Below are positions 18,346 to 26,477 of a stretch of 64,000 nt of DNA, one piece after another. Source of the DNA: Pelagimonas phthalicica (lineage in GTDB: Bacteria; Pseudomonadota; Alphaproteobacteria; Rhodobacterales; Rhodobacteraceae); assembly GCF_004364805.1 (NCBI RefSeq), contig NZ_SOAP01000003.1, positions 248,001-312,000 on the forward strand. The letters run 5' to 3'. The notes under the pieces are model-generated. The model was not told where the DNA came from and made no database searches. It worked only from the letters and a program-made list of their open reading frames with translations. Position numbers and translations under genes: made by a program. Each line of letters opens with the position of its first letter. Position 1 is the first letter of the stretch.

Positions 18346-19395
18346 ATGGATCGACATACGCAACACAAGGCTTTGATCGCCCCCGTGCTGACCGCAATGC
18401 GAGACTTTGCGGAACGGCCGGTACGGGATGCGTTGGACAGGCTTTTGGGGGACATTGCAGAGGTCCGTCTATGTCATCCCATCGGCACGCTGCGTGGTGC
18501 GCGAGCGTTTTATAACGCCGCCTATGCTCCTCTTGTTGCGGCCATGCCCGATCTGGAGCGGCGCGACTGGATCGTTATGGCGGGAGTGGATGATCATGGC
18601 TGTGATTGGATTGGGTGCGGCGGCCATTATGTCGGGACGTTCATGGCCCCGTGGTTGGACATTCTGCCGACAGGTCATCTGGCGCATATGCGGTTTCACG
18701 AGTTCTATCGGTTTGAAGGTAATAAGGTCGTCGAGGTGCAGGCGATCTGGGACATACCTGAACTAATGATGCAGGCTGGGTCCTGGCCGATGGCACCGTC
18801 GCTTGGGCGCGAAATGCTTGTCCCTGGCCCAGCAACGCAAGACGGGATTATCGGCGGTCCTTGGGATGAAGAGCGGGCCAAGGCGTCTTGCGACCATATT
18901 TTGGATATGCTGGCGCATCTGGTCCGGCATCCAGTCCAAGGTGGCCCTGAAGTGATGGAGATGGAGCGCTTTTGGCATCCGCGTTTCAACTGGTACGGCC
19001 CCGCCGGAATCGGGTCTACTCGCGGGATCGAGGGCTTTCGCAACTGGCATCAGATTCCTTTTCTGGCGGCCATGCCAGATCGCGGTGCACGGGATGACAC
19101 GTTGACGTTCCACTTCTTTGGCGACGGCGATTACGCGGCCGTTACGGGTTGGCCAAACATGCGACAGACAATCAGCGGCGATGGTTGGCTGGGGATCGCA
19201 CCTGCGGGCCAAGACATTGCTTTGCGTTCGTTGGATTTCTGGCGTGTTGAAGACGGGCTGATACGTGAGAACTGGGTGTTGGTCGATCTGCTGGACATTT
19301 TCGACCAGTTGGGAGTGGATGTGCTGGCGCGAATGCGCATGTTCAACAAGGCCCGCGTGGCGGGCGAAATCAAGAATGTCGGAGAGCTTCTATGA
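18346..19395 (+). CDS. Tandem SnoaL-like (NTF2-fold) protein C
   Basis: A 349-residue protein with two NTF2-like domains, the same architecture as the protein at 10.8 kb. The N-terminal domain contains RFHEFYRFEGNKVVEVQAIWDIPELM. The second contains FNWYGPAGIGSTRGIEGF and ends ENWVLVDLLDIFDQLGVDVL. It overlaps the SDR gene by 4 nt, so the two products are made together. No catalytic residues can be assigned with confidence. The reaction is unknown. Confidence 0.8.
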   Translation: MDRHTQHKALIAPVLTAMRDFAERPVRDALDRLLGDIAEVRLCHPIGTLRGARAFYNAAYAPLVAAMPDLERRDWIVMAGVDDHGCDWIGCGGHYVGTFMAPWLDILPTGHLAHMRFHEFYRFEGNKVVEVQAIWDIPELMMQAGSWPMAPSLGREMLVPGPATQDGIIGGPWDEERAKASCDHILDMLAHLVRHPVQGGPEVMEMERFWHPRFNWYGPAGIGSTRGIEGFRNWHQIPFLAAMPDRGARDDTLTFHFFGDGDYAAVTGWPNMRQTISGDGWLGIAPAGQDIALRSLDFWRVEDGLIRENWVLVDLLDIFDQLGVDVLARMRMFNKARVAGEIKNVGELL

Positions 19396-20156
19396 CCCTG
19401 CCCAAGACCCCTTCGTTCCGCCTCGACGGAAAACGCGCATTGGTGGCCGGGGCCAGTTCGGGCATTGGTTTGGCCTGTGCCGTGGCGCTGGCCGAAGCGG
19501 AGGCGCATGTGGTTGTGGCGGCGCGGTCTGTGAACAAACTGGCCAATCTGGTGAGCGACTTGCAAGCCGCAGGGTTCAGTGCTGAAGCCGTGGCGTTGGA
19601 TGTATCGGATGTCGGGTTGATCGATGCCGAGGTGGCCAAACACGGACCTTTCGACGTGCTGGTCAATTCTGCCGGGATGGGATTGCCTGCCTCCGCACTC
19701 GATACGACCGAAGATCGTTTTGACGCTGTATCAGATATCAACATCAAAGGTGCCTATTTCCTGACCCGTGCCGTTGCGCGCGGTTTGATCGAGGCCGGAA
19801 AACCCGGTTCCCTGATCAACATCTCATCGCAGATGGGACATGTCGGAGGAATTGATCGAACTGTCTATGCCGCTACCAAACACGCGGTCGAAGGGTTCAC
19901 CAAATCGATGGCCATCGAATGGGGGGCAAAAGGTATCCGCGTCAATACGATCTGCCCCACATTCATATTGACACCCCTGACGCAGGTGACCTTCGACAAT
20001 CCTGAACGTGCGGCCTGGATCAAGGAAAAGATCAAACTGGGCCGGGTTGGCGAAGTCGAGGACATCATGGGGGGCGTTGTATATCTGGCCTCCGAGGCCT
20101 CCAGCTTGGTCACGGGAACCGCCTTGATGATCGACGGGGGGTGGACGGCAGAATGA
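19392..20156 (+). CDS. SDR-family NAD(P)-dependent oxidoreductase
   Basis: A 254-residue classical short-chain dehydrogenase. The cofactor motif is GASSGIGLA near residue 20, NSAG near 90, the catalytic Ser in NISSQMG, and YAATK (Tyr-x3-Lys) near 157. It belongs to the FabG/gluconate-5-dehydrogenase-like group. Four-nt overlaps on both sides tie it to SnoaL C and LacI. It likely oxidises a hydroxyl of the sugar-derived substrate. Confidence 0.92.
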   Translation: MTLPKTPSFRLDGKRALVAGASSGIGLACAVALAEAEAHVVVAARSVNKLANLVSDLQAAGFSAEAVALDVSDVGLIDAEVAKHGPFDVLVNSAGMGLPASALDTTEDRFDAVSDINIKGAYFLTRAVARGLIEAGKPGSLINISSQMGHVGGIDRTVYAATKHAVEGFTKSMAIEWGAKGIRVNTICPTFILTPLTQVTFDNPERAAWIKEKIKLGRVGEVEDIMGGVVYLASEASSLVTGTALMIDGGWTAE

Positions 20157-21178
20157 AACTCAAGATCACATCTGCCGAAGTTGCCGAGCGCGCCGGTGTC
20201 AGCCAGTCTGCGGTCAGCCGCGTGTTTACCCCAGGAGCCTCCGCATCGAAAAAAACGGTCGAGAAAGTGCGAAAGGCGGCGGACGAGTTGGGATATCGCC
20301 CCAATGTTCTGGCGCGCGCGATGGTTTCAGGGCGCTCGCGCATTATCGGGCTGGTCGTCGCCTATTTGGAAAACCAGTTTTACCCAATTGTTCTGGAAAA
20401 GCTGTCCAATGCGCTACAGGAACTTGGCTATCACATTCTGATCTTCACCGCGCCAAATTCGGCGGACGGGATCGACGCTGTGATCCAGGACCTGATGGAT
20501 TATCAGGTTGACGGGATTGTAGCGGCCTCGGTCTCTCTGTCATCTGACCTTGCCGAGCGCGCCACACAAGCAGGAATTCCGGTGGTGTTGTTCAACCGGG
20601 GTCAGGACAACAGCCCCTTTGTTGAAGTCACCTCGGATAATATTGCCGGGGGGCGGCAAGTGGCGCAATTCTTGCTGGACGCGGGCCATGAGCGGATTGC
20701 GCACATCTCTGGATGGCAGGGAAGCTCCACCGGGCGTGAACGTCAACAGGGCTTTAACGCTGCCCTTGACGAGGCTGGAACCACGTCGATTGCCACACTG
20801 GACGGGATGTATAGCCGCGATGTCGCCATGGCCTGCACTGACCGTCTGCTGAGCGATTATAGCCCGGACGCCATTTTTGTTGGCAATGACCATATGGCCT
20901 TTGCCGTGATCGACACGTTGCGTGCCCGTGGGATCGAGGTTGGCAAGGAGATTTCGGTGATTGGCTACGATGATGTGCCGATGGCGTCCTGGGGAGCTTA
21001 TGACCTGACGACGATACGTCAGCCCGTCAACCGTATGGTTGATGCTACGGTCTCAGCGCTGATGCAGCATATCGACAATCCCAACATCGCTGCCCCCCGG
21101 CGCGAAGCCATAGAGGGTCCGTTGATCGTGCGACGATCCGCCCGCAAACCCAAAGGATGGACGAATGAAGGGATTTGA
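20153..21178 (+). CDS. LacI-family transcriptional regulator
   Basis: A 341-residue LacI/GalR regulator. The N-terminal HTH is SAEVAERAGVSQSAVSRVF and the hinge helix follows at YRPNVLARAMVSGRS. The periplasmic-binding-protein-like core includes VIGYDDVPMASW. The start at MKLKITSAE gives a 4-nt overlap with the SDR stop. Being embedded in the operon it likely regulates, it is probably autoregulated through the operators at 11851-11922. Confidence 0.93.
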   Translation: MKLKITSAEVAERAGVSQSAVSRVFTPGASASKKTVEKVRKAADELGYRPNVLARAMVSGRSRIIGLVVAYLENQFYPIVLEKLSNALQELGYHILIFTAPNSADGIDAVIQDLMDYQVDGIVAASVSLSSDLAERATQAGIPVVLFNRGQDNSPFVEVTSDNIAGGRQVAQFLLDAGHERIAHISGWQGSSTGRERQQGFNAALDEAGTTSIATLDGMYSRDVAMACTDRLLSDYSPDAIFVGNDHMAFAVIDTLRARGIEVGKEISVIGYDDVPMASWGAYDLTTIRQPVNRMVDATVSALMQHIDNPNIAAPRREAIEGPLIVRRSARKPKGWTNEGI

Positions 21179-22154
21179 CCCCAAGTTTCGGGATTTCCCG
21201 GACTATATTGTCGGTATCACCAAAGAGATTTGGGAGGATCGCGGGCTGGCAACGCTGCATGAATACTATGCGCCCAATATAGTCGTCCGCATGCCAGGTA
21301 GTGTTTCGACCGGCAATCAAGGGGTGATTGCGGCGACCGCTGCGACCTTGGCCGAGTTCCCGGATCGCACCCTGTTGGGAGAAGACGTGATTTGGTCTGG
21401 CACGCCCGAAGACGGCATGCTGTCTTCGCATCGGATCCTGTCGACAGCCACCCATCTGGGCGATGGTCAGTTTGGCGCTGCGACCGGTAAAAAGCTGGTC
21501 TATCGCATTCTTGCGGATTGCCACGCCAAGAACAATGCCATCGATGACGAATGGCTGATCCGCGATAACGGCGCAGTTGTGCGCCAGATGGGCTGGGAGC
21601 CCAAGGAATATACCCGCGACCTGATCGCGCGAGAGGGCGGCCCCGAAGCCTGCGCGAAGCCTCTTACGCCTGACAATGATCTGGACGGTCCTTATCAGGG
21701 GCGCGGCAATGAAAACGCATGGGGTCAGCGCCATGCGGATTTGCTAAGGCGGATGATGAAGGCAGACATGACCGCCGTGACATCCGAATATGACCGGGCC
21801 GTCCAGTCAGAGTATCCCGGTGGCGCAACTGGTCACGGCCGGGATCCCGTCGACCGGTTCTGGATGTCGCTGCGCGCGTCTTTGCCGTCGGCCAAGTTCA
21901 CAGTTCATCACCAAATCGGTCGCGACGACCCCAATATGCCGCCGCGCTCGGCGATCCGCTGGAGCCTGCATGGCAAGCATGATGGTTGGGGGTGTTTGGG
22001 TGCTCCGACAGGGGCTGATCTGTACGTTCTGGGTATTAGCCATGCCGAATGGGGCGAATTGATTGGCGGCGAGATCAAGCTGCGGCGTGAATGGACCTTG
22101 CTTGATGAAACTGCGATCTGGAAACAAATCCTGCTGCATACAGGGGATCTTTGA
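21165..22154 (+). CDS. Tandem SnoaL-like (NTF2-fold) protein D
   Basis: A 329-residue protein with two SnoaL-like halves, about residues 10-150 and 180-325, including DRGLATLHEYYAPNIVVRMPGS and a central linker. It is more diverged than proteins A-C and lacks their C-terminal NW...LGVD motif. It overlaps the LacI gene by 14 nt. Probably an enzyme or binding protein of the same pathway; specific function unknown. Confidence 0.72.
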   Translation: MKGFDPKFRDFPDYIVGITKEIWEDRGLATLHEYYAPNIVVRMPGSVSTGNQGVIAATAATLAEFPDRTLLGEDVIWSGTPEDGMLSSHRILSTATHLGDGQFGAATGKKLVYRILADCHAKNNAIDDEWLIRDNGAVVRQMGWEPKEYTRDLIAREGGPEACAKPLTPDNDLDGPYQGRGNENAWGQRHADLLRRMMKADMTAVTSEYDRAVQSEYPGGATGHGRDPVDRFWMSLRASLPSAKFTVHHQIGRDDPNMPPRSAIRWSLHGKHDGWGCLGAPTGADLYVLGISHAEWGELIGGEIKLRREWTLLDETAIWKQILLHTGDL

Positions 22155-22268
22155 TTGGCGCATTTCGGCTCATATCGAGAAAGCCGGCTTTGCTCGGATC
22201 AAGGCGCGCGACGCTTTCACGCGCACCGTGCCAGCTTGAGGGCGCGTCGACTGAACAATCGCCCGCCT

Positions 22269-22303
22269 GGAAATGGGGTTTGACCCGATCAAACCCCAAT
22301 TCC
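22269..22303 (+). terminator. Strong intercistronic hairpin before the bicupin gene
   Basis: A 15-bp stem, GGAAATGGGGTTTGA paired with TCAAACCCCAATTCC (one mismatch), encloses a 5-nt loop. It ends 16 nt before the next ATG, immediately before AGAAGGAG. It is the most stable of the cluster hairpins. There is no T-run. It may separate the regulator/SnoaL part from the distal catabolic genes. Confidence 0.7.
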
Positions 22304-22319
22304 AAGAAGGAGAAACGAC

Positions 22320-23282
22320 ATGAGCAAAATTGAATCACGCATCGTTCGCTATGGTGAACTGCAACCCTGTAAAACCGCCTTTATTGACGCGCACACGCCA
22401 GGTTCGGACCAGAAAGAAAACTTCACCATCATCGGAGGAGGCGTGTCCGAAAGCCCTGACCAACACGTTCATATCACCGATAAGATCGGCTTTAACATTG
22501 GAGCCGCGGGGCAACCTCCGAAATGTCGTAACAGTTTGCACAGCCACACCACCGCAGAGGTCTTTTTTGTGGCCAAGGGGCGCTGGCGATTTTTCTGGGG
22601 ATTGCACGGCACGGCGGGCGAATTCGTCGCCGAGGAGGGTGATATTTTCAATATTCCCACAGGCATTTTTCGCGGCTTTGAAAACGTGGGCCATGATTAT
22701 GGGATGATCATGTCGATCCTTGGAGGGGACGATGCTGGTGGGGGTGTCACCTGGGCCCCGCATGTCATCCAGGACGCCCAGGCGCATGGGTTGATGCTGG
22801 GCGAAAACGGCGTGCTTTATGACAGCAAAAAAGGCGAGGAACTGCCCCATAATGTTTCCCCGATGCCGCTTTTGACCGATGAGCAGCTGAAGGACTTTCC
22901 CGAGGTGCCGGTGGATGCGGTGATCGGCCGTTACGTCGCCCGTTACTGGGACCTGGCTGCTCTTGCGGCCAACGCGCCTGCCAAGGTCATTGGCGAAAAC
23001 GCCATGATCAAAGACAAGCCGGGGTTTGAGGTTGAATTCTTGGCGCGTGGCTCGGCCCAAACCAAGGTTGTCACTGCTGACAAACCCGTTGTCCTGATGC
23101 CTGCGCGCGGCCACTGGCGTGTGTCGGTGAATGATGTGACCACCACCGTTTCGAGCGGTGACACAGTGCTGGTCTTGCCAGGTGAACGCTATGCAGTTGC
23201 GCCGTCGATGACAGGCGAGGCCGGGCTTTACCGCATTACTGCCACCGACGATCCAGCTGGTGCGACTTGGACCGGTAACTGA
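22320..23282 (+). CDS. Bicupin protein
   Basis: A 320-residue two-cupin protein. The first cupin holds the metal ligands in SLHSHTTAEVFFVAKGRWRF (HxH...E) and a later glycine-rich strand, GDIFNIPTGIFRGF. The second, near residues 235-310, is more degenerate (GDTVLVLPGERYAV) with no clear His ligands. Such proteins act as dioxygenases, isomerases or regulators. It heads the distal part of the cluster after a hairpin. Confidence 0.78.
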   Translation: MSKIESRIVRYGELQPCKTAFIDAHTPGSDQKENFTIIGGGVSESPDQHVHITDKIGFNIGAAGQPPKCRNSLHSHTTAEVFFVAKGRWRFFWGLHGTAGEFVAEEGDIFNIPTGIFRGFENVGHDYGMIMSILGGDDAGGGVTWAPHVIQDAQAHGLMLGENGVLYDSKKGEELPHNVSPMPLLTDEQLKDFPEVPVDAVIGRYVARYWDLAALAANAPAKVIGENAMIKDKPGFEVEFLARGSAQTKVVTADKPVVLMPARGHWRVSVNDVTTTVSSGDTVLVLPGERYAVAPSMTGEAGLYRITATDDPAGATWTGN

Positions 23283-23308
23283 TCAAGCCCAGGGGGAAGG
23301 AGCCCAAT

Positions 23309-24433
23309 ATGACACGTATCAAAACAACCCATGTGGGTTCCCTGCCACGCAGTCAGGATGTGGTCGACTTCATCTTTGCGCGCGAGAATGAGACGCCCTT
23401 TGACCAAGCCGAGTTCGACGCTTGTATGACGTCCGCCGTTTCTGAAACCGTGCGCAAACAGGTGGAGGCGGGCGTTGACATCGTGTCTGACGGCGAGACT
23501 TCCAAAATCTCTTATGCCACCTATGTAAAGGACCGCTACACCGGCTTTGCAGGCGACAGTCCACGCAATGCCCCTGCCGATCTAAAAATGTTCCCCGGTT
23601 TTTTGAAACGCCTGGCTGATGACGGCGGCACGCCGCAATATGCCCGCCCCATGTGTGTGGGCCAGGTCGTCTCAAAAGGGCAGGGCGAGCTGGAAAAGGA
23701 TATCGCCAACCTGAAAGCTGCCATGGCCGAACATGGCGCGGAACGGGGCTTTATGAATGCTGCTTCGCCCGGGGTGATCTCGCTGTTCTTGCAGAACGAT
23801 TACTACAAAAATCGCGAGGCTTATTTGGCCGCGTTGGCCGATGCAATGAAGACGGAATACGAGACCATCGTCGGCTCGGGGTTGGATCTGCAACTGGACT
23901 GCCCGGATCTGGCGTTATCGCGCCATATGTTGTTCACGGACCTGTCGGATGAGGAATTCATCAAGGTCGCCAATATGCATGTCGAGGCGCTGAACCATGC
24001 GCTGTCCGACGTGCCCGCCGACAAGGTGCGTGTGCATATCTGCTGGGGTAATTACGAAGGCCCGCATTGCTGTGACATACCCATGTCCAAGATGTTTGAC
24101 ACTTTGATGGCCACCAAGTCACGCTATGTACTGTTCGAAACCTCGAACCCACGCCATGGCCACGAATGGACCACCTTTCGCGACCGCAAAGGGGATATTC
24201 CCGACGATAAGGTGCTGGTGCCCGGCGTGGTCGACACCACCACCAACTTTGTCGAACATCCCGAATTGGTCGCCGAACGGATTGCGCGCTTTGTTGACAT
24301 CGTTGGCGCTGAGCGTGTTCTCGCGGGCTCCGATTGTGGCTTTGGCACATTTGCTGGCTTTGGCGCGATTGATCCGGACATCGCCTATGCCAAGCTCACA
24401 TCTCTGTCTGAAGGGGCCGTTTTGGTTTCATGA
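23309..24433 (+). CDS. MetE C-terminal-like, cobalamin-independent methyl/alkyl transferase homologue
   Basis: A 374-residue protein matching the C-terminal catalytic barrel of MetE: TTHVGSLPRS at the N-terminus, DGETSKISY, VHICWGN (His and Cys zinc ligands) and LAGSDCGFGTF (C-terminal Cys ligand). Stand-alone proteins of this group include MesD/YxjG-type methionine synthases and epoxyalkane:CoM transferase. It overlaps the hydrolase gene by 4 nt. In this catabolic setting a zinc-dependent thiol alkyl transfer, not housekeeping methionine synthesis, is a plausible inference. Confidence 0.82.
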   Translation: MTRIKTTHVGSLPRSQDVVDFIFARENETPFDQAEFDACMTSAVSETVRKQVEAGVDIVSDGETSKISYATYVKDRYTGFAGDSPRNAPADLKMFPGFLKRLADDGGTPQYARPMCVGQVVSKGQGELEKDIANLKAAMAEHGAERGFMNAASPGVISLFLQNDYYKNREAYLAALADAMKTEYETIVGSGLDLQLDCPDLALSRHMLFTDLSDEEFIKVANMHVEALNHALSDVPADKVRVHICWGNYEGPHCCDIPMSKMFDTLMATKSRYVLFETSNPRHGHEWTTFRDRKGDIPDDKVLVPGVVDTTTNFVEHPELVAERIARFVDIVGAERVLAGSDCGFGTFAGFGAIDPDIAYAKLTSLSEGAVLVS

Positions 24434-25125
24434 TACCTCTTGTTTTGCTGCCCGGCATGATGTGCGACGCGCGCCTGTTTGGGCCGCAGATTGGTGCGCT
24501 GTCGAGGCGCGCTCCGCTGATGACATCGCCGATGGGCGGGTATGACAGCATGTCTGCTCTGGCCCAGGGGGTTCTACGTCACGCTCCGCCCCACTTTGCC
24601 ATGGCGGGGCTGTCCATGGGCGGCATTCTGGCGATGGAGGTCTTGCGCCAAGCCCCGGAACGCGTGGTCGGGATTGCCCTGATAGACACCAACCCCTTGG
24701 CCGAAAAGGATGAGGTAAAAGCCCGCCGAGCCCCTCAGATTACTGCCGCCGAAAGCGGCGATCTGCGCCGCGTGATGCGGGAAGAAATGAAACCAAACTA
24801 TCTGACAGACGGCCCCAATCGCGAGGCCATTCTGGACCTGTGCATGGCGATGGCAATGGATTTGGGGCCAGGGGTTTTTGTGAACCAGTCCAAAGCCTTG
24901 CGCGATCGTCCGGACCAGACCGAAACACTGCGCGCCTTTGCTGGTCCGGCTCTTGTTTTGTGCGGGCGTGATGATGCGCTGTGCCCTGTTTCTCGCCATG
25001 AACTGATGCATGATTTGATGCCTCACAGCACTTTTGAGATCATCGAGGACGCGGGCCACCTGCCCACGCTGGAACAACCTGAACAAACCACGGTGGCGCT
25101 GTCCCGCTGGCTGGAGGCCTTATGA
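24430..25125 (+). CDS. Alpha/beta hydrolase
   Basis: A 231-residue serine hydrolase. The nucleophile elbow is GLSMGG near residue 63, the oxyanion region LLPGMMCDARLF, the acid in CGRDDALCP and the catalytic His in DAGHLPTLEQP. It is compact, with little lid. It overlaps both neighbours by 4 nt. It could cleave an ester, thioester or lactone from the upstream steps. Confidence 0.88.
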   Translation: MIPLVLLPGMMCDARLFGPQIGALSRRAPLMTSPMGGYDSMSALAQGVLRHAPPHFAMAGLSMGGILAMEVLRQAPERVVGIALIDTNPLAEKDEVKARRAPQITAAESGDLRRVMREEMKPNYLTDGPNREAILDLCMAMAMDLGPGVFVNQSKALRDRPDQTETLRAFAGPALVLCGRDDALCPVSRHELMHDLMPHSTFEIIEDAGHLPTLEQPEQTTVALSRWLEAL

Positions 25126-25817
25126 CACCATCCCTTCTTACGCTCCTGCAAAAGGTCGATACGCCCACTGTCTGCAATGCCATCGAAGTGGCACAAGGCA
25201 AACGTGGCTTCAACGATTTCACACGCGGCACCATGCTGTGTTCGGACCCGGCTGGCGGGGCGATGGTGGGGGTTGCGCGCACCGCAAAAATTGCCGCCGT
25301 CAACCCACCCGAGGAAGACGCGGATGTGATCAAAGAGCGGCGGATGGCCTATTATCGTCACATGTCCGAAGGTCCTCGTCCGGCGGTTTCCGTGGTTGAG
25401 GACATGGATTTCCCGAATTGCATCGGAGCCTATTGGGGGGAAATCAACACCACTGTCCACAAAGGCTTCGGTGTTTCGGGCGCTTTGACCAATGGCGTGA
25501 TGCGTGATCTCGGCGATTTACCAGAATGCTTCCCAGTGGTTGCTGGTTCCATCGGCCCATCGCATGGCTTTGTTCATGTCAAAGAGATAGGTACCGAGGT
25601 CGAAATCTTTGGGATGAAGGTGCGCGACGGCGACTTGGTTCATGCCGACCGCCACGGTGCCTTGGTCATTCCGACCGAGGTTGTGCCCCTGCTAGAGAAT
25701 GCGATCCACAAGCTGCTCGGCACTGAAAAGCTTATATTGGACCCGGCCCGGTCCGACGGCTTTGACTTCAATACTTTCGAAAAAGCCTGGGCAGCGTTTG
25801 AGGCTTCTCGAACCTGA
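25122..25817 (+). CDS. RraA-family (HMG aldolase-like) protein
   Basis: A 231-residue protein of the RraA/DlpA fold. The substrate-binding GALTNGVMRDL and the metal motif DGDLVHADRHGALVIP are both present. Catabolic members are 4-hydroxy-4-methyl-2-oxoglutarate/4-carboxy-4-hydroxy-2-oxoadipate aldolases or oxaloacetate decarboxylases. As the last gene of the cluster it probably performs a final aldol cleavage or decarboxylation, rather than RNase E inhibition. Confidence 0.85.
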   Translation: MTPSLLTLLQKVDTPTVCNAIEVAQGKRGFNDFTRGTMLCSDPAGGAMVGVARTAKIAAVNPPEEDADVIKERRMAYYRHMSEGPRPAVSVVEDMDFPNCIGAYWGEINTTVHKGFGVSGALTNGVMRDLGDLPECFPVVAGSIGPSHGFVHVKEIGTEVEIFGMKVRDGDLVHADRHGALVIPTEVVPLLENAIHKLLGTEKLILDPARSDGFDFNTFEKAWAAFEASRT

Positions 25818-25878
25818 CGCCAAATTTCCTAAGCGCAAGCCCATGTTTCCGCCTCTGTAGGTAACTTTGGCCGTTAAG

Positions 25879-25910
25879 AACTGTCTCATTTGACGCCAGA
25901 TGAGACAGTT
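25879..25910. promoter_or_regulatory. AcoR-type dyad site A (also a possible terminator)
   Basis: Perfect 11-bp arms, AACTGTCTCAT and ATGAGACAGTT, with a 10-nt spacer. The inner element TGTCTCA-N12-TGAGACA recurs with identical spacing upstream of the E1alpha operon (34433-34458), and the spacers share TTG-x-CGC. It lies about 150 nt before the AhpD-like/AcoR genes. As RNA it could also end the upstream operon, since TTTT follows. The repeated occurrence favours a regulator-binding site. Confidence 0.7.
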
Positions 25911-26060
25911 TTCGACGCGCGAATGCAGAACTCGTTTCAGATGTTTCGCACTTTTCCACACCCGGCAATACTCGCGCGGAGAGAGAGGGAGGCGTGCGAG
26001 CAAATTGGTGCGGGGTTATCTGCATCCTGAGGCTTGCACTTTTGATGGAGAACTCGAAAC

Positions 26061-26399
26061 GTGACGACAACATACAATGACCGGGCAACGGAAATCGACA
26101 AACGGGTCGGCGCCCTGTTCAAGGCGACCCCATCGGTCATGACATCCTACAGCCAACTGGTGAAGGCAGCTTCTGCTGATGGAGCTTTGGACAGCAAAAC
26201 CAAAGAGCTGATGGCGTTTGCGATATCGATCGCGATCCGGTGTGAAGACTGTATTGTGTTTCATTTGCGCGCCGCGTTGAAACATGGGGCCAGTCAGGAG
26301 GAGGTGATCGAAGCGATCTCGGTTGCGGTTGAGATGGGCGGCGGCCCCTCTGTCGTCTATGGCGGTCGTGCGCTGAAAGCGCTGGAGGATTTGGCGTAA
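26061..26399 (+). CDS. Carboxymuconolactone decarboxylase (AhpD-like) family protein
   Basis: A 112-residue helical protein starting at GTG, 8 nt after GGAG. The redox motif CEDCIVFH (CxxC followed by His three residues on) is the AhpD active site, used to pass electrons from lipoyl groups to peroxiredoxins. The following GASQEEVIEAISVAVEMGGGPS matches the family. Its linkage to an operon with its own lipoyl protein and lipoate ligase makes a lipoyl-dependent redox role attractive. It precedes the regulator gene by 78 nt. Confidence 0.88.
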   Translation: MTTTYNDRATEIDKRVGALFKATPSVMTSYSQLVKAASADGALDSKTKELMAFAISIAIRCEDCIVFHLRAALKHGASQEEVIEAISVAVEMGGGPSVVYGGRALKALEDLA

Positions 26400-26477
26400 T
26401 GCGCGGCCCGAAACGCTTCAAATTGGACAGGTTGCTCCATCTGGATCATAATCGCGCGTGGAGATCAGGCATTTTGA

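Noticed and set aside
26000-26060. A sigma-54 promoter in front of the AhpD-like gene
   Set aside because: Candidate GG-N10-GC matches lacked the TTGC element or had wrong spacing, and the regulator lacks GAFTGA.
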